Below are positions 25,223 through 35,900 of a stretch of 64,000 bases of DNA, in pieces; position 1 is the first letter of the stretch; every line of letters begins with the position of its first letter. The position numbers were made by a program, and so were the translations under genes. The DNA is from Sequoia sempervirens. Taxonomy: Eukaryota; Streptophyta; Pinopsida; Cupressales; Cupressaceae. The stretch is from NCBI GenBank assembly GCA_007258455.2, contig VDFB02270651.1:701030217-701094216 (forward strand), given 5' to 3'. Below the pieces are notes generated by a model, which was given only the letters and a program-made list of their open reading frames with translations, was not told the origin of the DNA and searched no databases.

Positions 25223-26107
25223 TAAAACCTGAGATTTATGAAAAAAAAACCTATAGTTATCCTAATCATTCAAAACAACAAGCATACACTTTTCCATCTT
25301 CATCTCACTACAAAAGCTTCACATTGAACTTGTCTAAAATACCTTTAGTCATCATTGTATCAATTCAACCCCATTAAAAACAACAGTAGCTTGGACTCAT
25401 TTGTCTAGTACAAGAAAGGATCTGTAAGGCCACCAAGCCCACTATCTATAACACTTTAGGGATCTCTTAGTATGGGATAACAATGTGAAAATAAAATTCA
25501 TGCAATTCATGGTACAAATGCATATGGCTATGTGTTTACTTCCTAATTGTGATTAGTAATGTTGTCAAAATATATTGTAGATGAATGATACATGGTCAAG
25601 CTGTGAACATGAGAGCAATAATACTTTTAGTCATTTGACTCTAAGAGTGGATTATCTAAATCATTATGTAATTTCTTCAATATGATAATGTTGGTTTATT
25701 GATTAAAATTATTATGATATTTAGTATCAAGTATTATCATCATTGAATATAAAATTATCAAACTAGTTAGTACAATTCCTTTTTGGTTTATGTTATCACT
25801 AGTTTTATATTTTACTAAAGAAAGAGGGTTTCCGGTCTAGGAGACATTATCTAGTTGTAGTGTCGAAAAATGTCATCGAGGACATTTTCACGCTTGTTTG
25901 GGATCTCCTTGTGAATTTAGGCTTAATGTTGCTTTGATTTAGTGTTGTACTATGGATGACATTCACATTAGGTCTTGGGCCTTTGTGAACTAATGGATTT
26001 AAATGGTACCTTGCTAAAGTGTTGCAACTCACTTTCACACTTTTCTAAGGTTTTGTTAACTAAACATAATAAACCTCTTCTAAACCTTAATCTTTCCTTT
26101 TTTAAAG
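25223..26107. other. Spacer with no recognised gene
   Basis: AT-rich. Near 26016-26045 it carries a partial duplicate of the LTR start that follows (AAAGTGTTG...CACTTTCACACTTTTCTA), so the exact LTR start is uncertain by up to about 90 bp. Confidence 0.5.
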
Positions 26108-27766
26108 TGTTGTAAAGTGGTGTAACACACTTTCACACTTTTCTAGGCTTGTCATTAACAATTGGGCTTTCTTATGCTTTAATTGACACTATTTTGCATC
26201 CACACACCTCATTTATTGCATCTTTTCGAGAATAATCCCAACTCCAATCATTAGCCAATCATAATTTAGGCGTTTCTGGCTTGTGTGGCCCAGATTTAGT
26301 GATTTGGGACTCATTCATCACCTAGGGAAAATGGGTCTCACCTAGGTCATTTGGTCCCAAATCAAATTTCACACATTTCTAAGCACTTTTAATTTTTGGT
26401 CCCATACATTATGCTTGATGGGGCTCATTCACCACTTTGGGCGAATGAGTCTTGTGTGGCCCAAAATTAAAATAAATCAAAATTTTGGCATGATTTTATT
26501 CTCCTAGATCTGATGTCAGCTTGTAGTGTTGTAATTTTGAGAATTCTTGCAAAATTGAGTATAAATACAAGTTTCAAGTTCTCTCATTTTACACCTAGCA
26601 AGTTGAATGAGCATTCTTATAGCAAGTTTGAGTTCACAAGAGCATTCAAGTGTCTTCAAGAGAATTCAAGGGTAGATTATCAAGCATTTTAGAGTAGCAT
26701 TCAAGCATCAATCAACATGTCAAGGATTTCATATATCATGTTTGTTATTGTGCTAACACTTGTGATGTAGGGTTTATAATTCAAGCAAGTGTTTCATTCA
26801 AGATCAACATCATTCAAGCAAGGATCAAGGTCTACATCCATAACAACCATCTCAAGCATAATTGCAACACTTTATTGCTAGGGCTTGATGAGTTGCAACA
26901 TTGTTATTTGTTCATTCATCATTCTCCCTTCATATTTGATTTCATTTCAAGGATTGATTTTGAAAATGGGGTTTGACCAAGGAAAACCCCTATCCACTAA
27001 CCCAACAACATTTTCCCCTCTCCTTTGTGTGTGATTTGTAGCGCTAGGTTGTAGATTTCCTAAGGAGCAAGATTGGAAGAAAGTTGCAAATCATTCAAAG
27101 TTTTCAAAGTTTTCATCAAGCCTTGGAGAACCTTTGAGATCACCTACATGTTACAAATCAGAGGTTCAGATCCAAAAACTAGTCATGAAGGACATAGCAG
27201 ATAGAGAAGAGCAGGATCAACTTTTGAAGTTGTAGAAAATCCCAACTGGACTGATTCGCCACTTCTAGAAAATGAGTCCCAGTTCCAGTAAGTTTTTAGG
27301 ATTTTGCAGATTCAGATACCCTTTTGTTCGAAACCTGTTCCTGCACAGTTTTCCAGAAACTGGACTGATTCAACCAGCTTGTTGAATGAGTCCCAATCAA
27401 CAATAAAATCATATTTTCCAATGTTCTAGACCTCCATTCAGCCTTCTTCAGATTTCCAGGTGCACACATTCTGCTTTGTAGTTTTCTATATTGTTTCATT
27501 CACTTTTCTAGGTCATTTAGTGTTACTTTGCATTCAATTAGGGTTTTACATTTCATCTTGCATTTCATTATCCTTTCCAAGTCTAAACTTGGTGGTGAAC
27601 CCCTTATTAGATCATATTTAGTCCCTAGAACAACCCTCTTGCAAGATATCTTTCTCATTTGCATTGAGATCTCAAGGGCTTGTTCTTGAGTGAAAGTTAG
27701 TGAAAATTGCCCCTTTTAGGTACCTAAACCCTAGAGGTGGGGAATAAACCAATTTTCCACCTTTCA
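26108..27766 (+). repeat. 5' LTR (1.66 kb) of a gag-protease element
   Basis: Runs from TGTTGTAAAGTG to CTTTCA. It matches the minus-strand LTR at 48554-50217 along its length (1659 versus 1664 bp). Both share the TATA-like GTATAAATACAAG (here about 26560-26575) and four hairpin motifs at corresponding sites. The CA end is followed by TTTTGGTGAACCCA, a primer-site-like sequence, in both. Confidence 0.75.
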
Positions 27767-28083
27767 TTTTGGTGAACCCACATTTAGAACATCATAATTC
27801 TAATTTGGAGTGCATTATCATCCTAGATTTGGCTTGCATTAACATTGCATTAGGTTTTACATTAGTTAGCTTGCATTCTAGGGTTTCAAATTTTGCATTA
27901 GTGAAAGCTCATTTAGATTGCATTTTTTCATCTAATTTCATTGAAAATCATTCAGAATTTGCATTTGCATCTAAGATCTAGATCATATAACATAAAAAGC
28001 ATAAAATTCAATTGAAAAATTCAAAAAAAATTGAACAAAAATCCTCCCTGGGACTCATTCACCACCTTGGGCAAATTAGTCCC
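26306..28083 (+). repeat. Hairpin motif family, five copies in the plus-strand element
   Basis: Copies lie at 26306-26340, 26421-26451, 27248-27280, 27362-27394 and 28050-28083. Each is about 31-35 bp with a left arm like GGGACTCATTC and a right arm like GAATGAGTCCC around a 10-12 base centre. Arms are best kept in the 26421 copy. The first four lie in the LTR, the fifth after it. Confidence 0.8.
26560..26575 (+). promoter_or_regulatory. LTR TATA box
   Basis: GTATAAATACAAG sits about 455 bp into the LTR. It is conserved in the minus-strand LTR near 49737-49750. Confidence 0.6.
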
Positions 28084-28303
28084 TGTGCACATTCTGCACT
28101 GCATTTTCTGGCATTTCAAGCTCTATTTTTGAGTTTTTGTTTGCTGTTATTGCCTTTTAGTTTTAGTTTCCAGAATTTCAGTTATAAGCATTTCATTGTT
28201 CTTAGCTTATATTGCATTTGCATTCACCTTGCATTTAGTAAGCCCTTGCATGAGTATTTTGTGTCTTATTGCTAATACTGTAGTGAGACGAAGTTCGAGA
28301 CTC

Positions 28304-29596
28304 ATGTCATCTCGTGATAGCACAATCGTTGTGGATCTTGGGTTGTCTAGCTCTTTCACTCCTAGTATTGACACTAGTACACTAGGTATGGACAATACCT
28401 TTAACAACTCTTTTCCTTCAAGTAGTTTGCAAGTTGAAACAAGGAATAATAGTGTCCTGCAAGAAAACATAATCCAAATTCATAAGGACCTAGCAAACTT
28501 ACAACATCAAGTGCAAAATGACAACATTTCAACTACTGCTATCCCTCCTATAGATAACATTCACTGCATGCTTGAAAGTGAAGATGGGCTTGACCTTGTG
28601 AAAAACATAGTTCACATTTTTGGAAAACACCTCCCCCTAACCACTAGTTGTCCTTTACCAACAAGCAATGTCACAAGCCGAGGAGGAACCCAAATTCCTC
28701 CTCCCACAATAATTGCCTCAATACCTACCTATACCAACCCTCAAGTCACAACAACAATGAAACAAGTTAGTAATGTGATTCCTTCCTTGGGTATTCTCAC
28801 TAGCATCCCTAGTTCCTATGTGGCATCACATGCCATATCTCCTACCACTTTACCACCCATAAGCATTCCATTCACTTGTCCTTTGAACACATACACTCGT
28901 TCACCACTTTCACTTCCATCTCACAACACAAACAATGACCCTCTCATAACTCAACTCTTCCAAACAATTTCATCCCTTCAAAAAAAAATTTCCACCATCA
29001 ATCAAAACCAAAATGGTCCACCTACATATTATGTCAAAAGCAGTCCATTGTCCTTGGAGATATTGTGAACACCGATGCCACAAGGTGTAGAGGTGCCTAG
29101 ATTTGAGAAATATGGAGGGTAGGGAGATCCTTCTAAGAATGCTAATGCCTATACTACCTTATGTAGTGACTTTGTCCTTGATGATAAACTTTTGGAAAAT
29201 CTTTTTCCTAGATCATTGAAAGACACTGCCTTGGAATGGTTCTCCTCTTTACCAAACAACTCAATTAGTTCATTCAATGAACTTGTTGATGCATTTGTAA
29301 ATCATTTCCAAGTGCATATGACTCCTAAGATGACCTTGGCTAATTTGATGAGATGCAAGAAAAAAGAAGAAGAAAAGATAACTGACTTTACCTCATGCTA
29401 TCAATCGCTTTATTCCAAAATTGTTGTCAAGGTCCTCGACCCTCACCTTCAAAAAATGTTCACAGAAAATTTGCAAAGCAAGATCCAAGACAAGCTTACC
29501 ATGATGAAATTACCATCCTTCATGCACTTGTGTACTGCCCTCCGTGATTATCAAATTTTAGTTAGTAGTCGAGATACAAAGTCCGCTTCTAGCTGA
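28304..29596 (+). pseudogene. gag polyprotein, N-terminal and core parts
   Basis: One reading frame from ATG 28304 (MSSRDSTIVV) to the stop at 29594, interrupted by in-frame stops at 29066 and about 29117. The N-terminal half is Ser/Thr/Pro-rich. The core has LFPRSLKDTALEWFSSLPN and FNELVDAFVNHF, the typical retrotransposon gag (capsid-like) block. It belongs to the element whose LTR ends at 27766. The frame breaks again near 29690 before the nucleocapsid-like part. Capsid role is inferred from family membership. Confidence 0.85.
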
Positions 29597-29751
29597 ACCG
29601 AGAAATTTGAGCCCACAAACCAAAACAATTCCCAACCTTTTAGAAAACAAAATAATGGGTTTCTGCAATTCAATCCTTCTCAAAAACAACTCAAAATGTT
29701 AATAACCAAGTAGCTGCTATTAAAGCCACAATTCCCTTTAGCTATGGGGAC

Positions 29752-30048
29752 TTGAAAAGACAATTTACTCCCTTACCCTATACCCTTCATAACACAATGT
29801 CCCAACCTTTAGAACAAAAAATGATCACTTTTCCTCCCATCAAAACACCTAATCCTAATAAGCATTTACCCTCGAGCTTTAGATCAAATGCTTATTGTCA
29901 TTATCATCGACAAAATGAACATGACACAAAACATTGCAAGCGTCTTAAACATCTAGTGCAGGACCTCATTGATTCCATTCGTCTTTCCATTAGAGGTGTT
30001 AGTGATCAAGGAAATAAATCCGTTGCTCCTCCTAACCAAAACTTGTAA
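29752..30048 (+). pseudogene. gag C-terminal part with zinc-knuckle-like motif
   Basis: Shifted by one frame from the gag core. It carries AYCHYHRQNEHDTKHCKRLKH, a Cys/His motif of the kind seen in Tat-lineage gag proteins, followed by LVQDLIDS. A stop at 30046 separates it from the protease-like ORF in the same frame. Confidence 0.75.
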
Positions 30049-30063
30049 ATCTTTACCAAACCC

Positions 30064-30879
30064 ATGTCAAAACATAATATTTCATTTGTAAAAGCTAGTG
30101 AAACTACAAAGAGTGATGTGATGAATGTTGACACAGATGATGATAACAATGATTCTATTCAACACGATCCTATCAATAATGATACTATGGATGAAATGGT
30201 AGGAGTGATAGACATCATTCCTCGTAAGGTCCGAACTAAGAATCCTCTTGACATTGCTTTCTCCTCTAAGGATATACTTAAACATGTACCTGATCATCCT
30301 CTTTACATAGCTGGCCGTATCTATGACAAGCCCACTAATGGGATAATAATAGATCTCGCTTGTGGAGAGAATGTGACCACTGAGGAATTCTTACTTTTGC
30401 CTGAGCTCTATCAAGATATATATGATAAACTGAAAGCATGGATCAAGACACACAATGGTTTTGCTTTCCCTATGATGGGATCAATCACCTTACCATTGCA
30501 AATAGTACCAAAAAGATTAGATGTCTCATTCTCCATCATCCCACAGTCAAACCAATTTCGTGTGAAGCTAGGCTATCCATGGCTTTGCTCCATGAAAGTT
30601 ATCCCTTCGATTGTGCATAAATGCTTAAAGTTTCCAATTGACAATGAATTATTCATTGTCCACCATAGTGGCTTTAACCCTTTGTCCTCTAAAGGTAATT
30701 TTTCCTTAGATTTCTTTTGGCCCAAGCCTAAGGAACCTATAAAACCACGTGAATACTTCTTTTTCTTGTCCTATCAAAAGTTCAAGGAAAAGAAGATAGT
30801 AGAATTATCCCTAAGAAACCTATCCCCATCCACCTCCATGCCTACCATCCTTGATGAAACCATGATTGAACCTAAATAA
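30064..30879 (+). CDS. Retroviral-type aspartic protease-like protein of an LTR element
   Basis: 271 residues, open from ATG 30064. Residues about 78-205 follow the protease region of Tat-lineage elements: PLYIAGRIYD, GIIIDLACGENVTTEEF, then LGYPWLCSMKVIPSIVHKCLKFP. The expected Asp-Thr/Ser-Gly active site reads Asp-Leu-Ala-Cys-Gly, so catalysis is doubtful. No G-patch, reverse transcriptase or integrase follows. It may be a relic or part of a non-autonomous gag-type element that depends on a relative. Confidence 0.65.
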   Translation: MSKHNISFVKASETTKSDVMNVDTDDDNNDSIQHDPINNDTMDEMVGVIDIIPRKVRTKNPLDIAFSSKDILKHVPDHPLYIAGRIYDKPTNGIIIDLACGENVTTEEFLLLPELYQDIYDKLKAWIKTHNGFAFPMMGSITLPLQIVPKRLDVSFSIIPQSNQFRVKLGYPWLCSMKVIPSIVHKCLKFPIDNELFIVHHSGFNPLSSKGNFSLDFFWPKPKEPIKPREYFFFLSYQKFKEKKIVELSLRNLSPSTSMPTILDETMIEPK

Positions 30880-30959
30880 ATTACAAACACCCAAGACCAA
30901 CCTAAGACAAAACCTTCACCTACCTTATACAAATGACCAAAAGATAATAAAAACAACCC

Positions 30960-31510
30960 CGTCACACCTAGAATAAAATAGGTTTACAAAGTCAAAGAGA
31001 GAGTAGTCAAACAACCTACCATGGTTCCTTCTGTTCCTCCCCTTAGGGAAGGAAAGGAACCCATGGTTGATCAACCCGCTCCTACACAAACACAATTTGA
31101 AAAAAAAAACTAAAAGAAACAGAGGTGCTAGAGAGCGTAGGATTAGACGTTGTGCCCTTGCTCGCAGGTTACATGAAGAATTAAACAAAGAAAATTGAGA
31201 TCCAAACTTGACTGAAGCAATGCATGATGACTCTACCCATACCTTGAAACAAAACAATCAAATACAACAACCACAACAAGAGGTGAAATCTTCCATGGAC
31301 ATTATCATTCGACCTCCTATTGTGATTAACTTGGATGATGACGACGAGGTTGCTAAAATTATCAAAGAGGTGCATAATGAATTGAATACATTGTTTCCCT
31401 CTTCCATGAGTTTAGATGATAAATCTCATACAAAGAGTGTTGAACCTGGTGCTCCTCCTAGTTTGACACTTTCTCCTGTCCCTTTGGCTAGTTGTCTGCC
31501 TTTGGTATAG
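30960..31510 (+). pseudogene. C-terminal ORF fragments of the gag-protease element
   Basis: Low-complexity, Lys/Arg- then Asp/Pro-rich open fragments, notably 31208-31510. They have no recognised domain. They sit where pol would begin in a complete element, but no reverse transcriptase motif is visible. Confidence 0.4.
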
Positions 31511-31727
31511 AAAGAACATGATTGGGAGGCGAACGACCTTCTAATAGGTTGACTCACATATGCCTTACTAGTCTTTTGCATTGTTTCTTTATTTGTATTT
31601 TGTGTGATTGCATGTCTGTTATGTGATCCCTGTGATGTTCTATTTTATATTCTCTCTCTCTTTGTGACATTCCTCTATTTGTACCTTCATTCTTCTCTAT
31701 GTCATACATCTTTTAGATTTTTATCTT

Positions 31728-32035
31728 TTTTTTTCATTTATCTTGTGTTTTCCTTTTGGGGATGATGCAAGGTGTTGAGACATTCATGTCTCTTCCATGT
31801 TGACCCAAAATATTTTCTTTGTTTTTATTCCTTTTCATTTATCTTGTTTTTTCCTTTTGGGGATGACATAAGGCATTGAGAGACATTCATGCCTCTTCCA
31901 TGTTGACCCAAAATATTTTATGTCTTTATTCCTTTTTCATTTGTCTTGTGTTTTCCTTTTGGGGATGATGCAAGGCGTTGAGACATTCATGTCTCTTCCA
32001 TGTTGACCCAAAAGGTTTTTCTTTGTTTTCACTCT
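31728..32035 (+). repeat. Tandem repeat, about 101-bp unit, three copies
   Basis: Units start at 31741, 31842 and 31944 with TCTTGT(G)TTTTCCTTTTGGGG and end with CTTCCATGTTGACCCAAAA. A partial fourth unit is recognisable near 32143-32175. The array sits between the coding part and the polypurine-like tract at 32334. Confidence 0.9.
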
Positions 32036-32333
32036 CTTCATGCCATTCTTCTAGTTCTATGTGTATTAGGGGAATGATGACAGTTCTAAGCTCTCTAAAA
32101 GCATTATAGAAAAAACATACTGACCCCAAATCCATAGATCCCTTGTGTTTTGTGTTTCCATTTTGGGGGCAACCCCTCTTTTTTTTTTTTTTTTTTCTCT
32201 TACATGATGTAGCTTCATTTGGAAACATATGACTTTGCATAGGGACTTCCAAGTTGGCTCTCATGTCTTCTTTGTTTGCATTTATCATTTTCTACTTTAA
32301 AGTAATTGCTCACAATATGGTGTTTCACAATTT

Positions 32334-32346
32334 CTTTAAAGTGGGG
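32334..32346 (+). other. Polypurine-tract-like sequence
   Basis: TTTAAAGTGGGGGCA is of the type that precedes a 3' LTR. The DNA after it does not match the 5' LTR start at 26108, so the 3' LTR is absent, replaced or misassigned. Confidence 0.4.
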
Positions 32347-32759
32347 GCATACATTGGCATTATTATTTTTCATACACTAGTAGAATTTGGCAAATAAATG
32401 ACTAATTTGGTCATATATGTTAGGGTTAGAGATGGCAGATCTAACAATTAAATGTAGATTTAAATAATAAACAGAGAAACTAAAACATACACAGAATAAA
32501 TCATAACATAGAGAATTTAACGTGGTTCACCCAATCTGGGCTACATCCACCAAACCGCAGCCATCCAATCCTTTTATTATCCAGTGCAAAACCTATTACA
32601 ATCTTGCAAATAATCGCGTTTTTCATCATCCTGTAACCCCCATCCCAACCCCTTTTAACAAGCTTTTAGAAGCTTCCAGAATTAGGGTTTTACAATGTCG
32701 GTTTTCTTTCTTTTTCGGAGATTTTTCTTTTTTCGCTGACGACACGAAAAAAACGGCAA
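32347..32759. other. End of contig 2; unassigned repeat
   Basis: No gene. Around 32500-32620 it carries AATTTAACGTGGTTCACCC followed by a TTTATTA...TATTACAATC tail. Related arrangements occur near 44255-44370 and 51895-51985. This is likely an LTR-type repeat. Confidence 0.4.
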
Positions 32760-32859
32760 NNNNNNNNNNNNNNNNNNNNNNNNNNNNNNNNNNNNNNNNN
32801 NNNNNNNNNNNNNNNNNNNNNNNNNNNNNNNNNNNNNNNNNNNNNNNNNNNNNNNNNNN
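32760..32859. other. Assembly gap (100 N)
   Basis: Exactly 100 N. The next base (32860) is the reverse complement of position 18801, the far edge of the duplicated ATPase block. Confidence 1.
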
Positions 32860-32930
32860 GACTCCTACCACCTTTCAAAATCATTAAAGCAGTAATCCAT
32901 GTATTGGAAAGGTCAGGGATTGACATGTGC

Positions 32931-35900
32931 CTAATGTGACTGATTACGTAAACCCCTTACTCTGTTTTCTGGTTTCTTAAGAATTTTAGCCTTCAAGTGT
33001 TGATAACCTACTTCAACTCTTTTTGTGAAACCAGAACGAATTGGACGCGGCGGTGGTGCTCGTAGCACTGCATTCCACTCTGGATCCTTGTCTTTTCCTT
33101 CATGCTTTACCCATTGAATTATGCTATGATACAAAGGAAAGAATCTCCTTTGGAAGGCTGAGTATGTGAAATAAGGTACCAGAGCAGATATAACAACAAT
33201 AAGTGTGATGAACCAGTACATTGGGCTAGGGCCACAAGCTTCAACCAAAACTTTGTAAGCTGTTGTGGAAAATGTAGGCTTAATAGAACCATAGACAAAA
33301 AGAAACAAATACCAGAAGGCAACACTGCCCCATATGAAAAGATGATGTAACCACGTGAAGTAACTGAGGGTCAAAGTTATTTGGCAATTTACTGTCCAGA
33401 CAATGCAGGTATACATGGTTGCTCCAAAGATTTCCATTTCTGAAACTTGGCCACCTTCTCGAAATGCCTGGTGCTTAAGGATATTTATAGTTAAAAAGAA
33501 AATAATGGTAGAACTACAAACTCCATTAAACATCCAGCCAACAATCCGAGACCAACCAAAAAGGGCATTTTGTATCCCTTCCTGATACAGAAGTGGGAAC
33601 TGCATCACACAGTACCAAACATGTATTAAAATACAAAATTGTGCCATCTGTGGTTGGAAAAATGAGTAGAAATGCATGCAAATTACAATAAATGCAAAAA
33701 TAAAAAAATAAGAGCCAAAGAATCTAAGAACAGCATGAATAACTGAAATGAAAGTAATTCTTCTGGTTCATACCTTTAGGCAAACACGTGCAGATACATC
33801 TTGCTCGAAAACTCCCAATGCAATGACGGGAAGTGATGTGAAAAAGACATTAAATAGTGACATATACCAGTCATTATATGCCGGTTGAGCTGAAAATGAT
33901 GCATATGCTTCAAAATAAAATAACGTGATGCCAAAAGTGATGTTCTTGTAGAAAAAGTAACATATCTGCAAATAAACATCAAACCATCATTGAATTTCAG
34001 TCTAGTATATTGAAATATTAGATTATTAAATTAAACTGATATATGTTTGAGAATTTATTTGATTACCATAGTTGCAATGCGTCTGTAACACCAGTGCCCG
34101 TGGACAAGAAGTAGTCTCTCAAGGAAACGGAATTGAGCTATGGAAAAATCACTTGCCATGGCAGCCTGCAATTGCAAGTTTCTTAGCTTGAAAGAGGCTA
34201 TGGACAGGCAAATGCCCAAAACACACAAATTGAAATATTCATGCACCCCCCAACAAAAGAAAAAGAATTTAACTTTTTGACAAACCATGAAAAGGAAAAT
34301 ATCAAAGATATGAAACTTATTACATTTTCCTTGAAAAACTAACAACGTCATCAAACCATTAAAATCATTTAAAAGAACATCAGTGAGAGAATGTAACCTG
34401 CATGCCTTCAACACCACTGATACCAACTCCAATGTCTGCTGCCTGAATCATGCCTACATCATTAGCCCCATCACCAATTCCCAATGTAGTTTTCCCTGTA
34501 CCTTCCTTAACAAGCGTTGTAATCTGTACATTTACCATTTTAAATTTTTATCACACACTAACAACCACACAACAAATGCCACATAAACTGTCTAGAGTAG
34601 GAAACTCCCATCTCAATATCATAGCAATAAATGATAAAAATAATATATGACAAGAAAACATCAATCCATTGTTGTATACATCAATTGCAACATATGGGGC
34701 AAAATGGGTATGGCAGATTTATTCATATGGGTCAGAATAAATACATCATTAAACATCTTGCTATTGTAAGCTACTAAGCAGAAACTGATCTGACACATGT
34801 ATTCATCATAGTCATAATATATCCACAGTCCATGATATTGAAATCAAGAATGCTTCTGGATTCAACTGTATGATCCGAAGTGTTGATGTAAAAAATTCAC
34901 TGTTCAATCCAGAAGCATTCTTGATTTCAATAACATGTACTCATAATTTGTAATAAAAAATGCAATAATATAGCTTTTAGTTTGTGAAAGTCATGTCCAG
35001 ATCAAGGGTATTCAGCAAAATTGGATTTAAAATCATATTCAGAATGGAAAAATCCTTCAAAACCTAGGAGATGCCTGGATCCAGTGTATACTTACTAGTG
35101 CCTTCTGTTTTGGCGATACTCGGCAGCAAATAACTGATGCACACATAGTAGCTACCCTCAGAAAATTGTATTTAAGGTCTTGATCAAGGGCATATGTCAA
35201 CGATTTCCCATCAATAATCAATGCATACTCCTCATCATTGTCATAATCTTTGTCTCTTGAAGAAGTTATTTTAATTTCCATATCTTCAAGTTGCCTTTCT
35301 ATTTTTTCACGGCAGACCTGATAAAATCAAAAGGCGAGGTTGAAGTTGTCATAAAGGCTTTTATGGATACACAGAAAATCTCAATATGTATCTTGGATCC
35401 TCGAGAATCTTAAACAGATAAGTTATTTACCTTTGAAATCTGTTCCTTGTTCCTTGTTGCCTCTAATGCATTTATATCAGGTGTATCCAATGTAACCAGT
35501 AATTGTTCCATTCCTTGTCTAAGCAAACTGCATGCAAATCTGCAGGCAGAATTCATGTGTAACAGATCTAAGTATCCAGAAAATGCCAACCATCTATAAG
35601 CATAAAGATAGGAAGCCAAAATATTTGAAACCACCACAAGTACAAAAAAATTCCAAACGGACCCTATATTAATGGCAGTTTCCACTTTATCTCCAGTCAG
35701 AACCCAGATCTTAATGCCAGCTTGTGCCAATCTGTCAATGCACTGAGGAACCTGCTGGGTATAAACTATACTCATTAAAAAATCATGTGAAGAAAAATCC
35801 AGCCACTACATAAATGATCAAAAAACAATATGGTGAAGCCATTTTCCCTTTCATGTATCATGTACAATTGTACTCATGGTTGTACTTCTGTAAGCTAACA

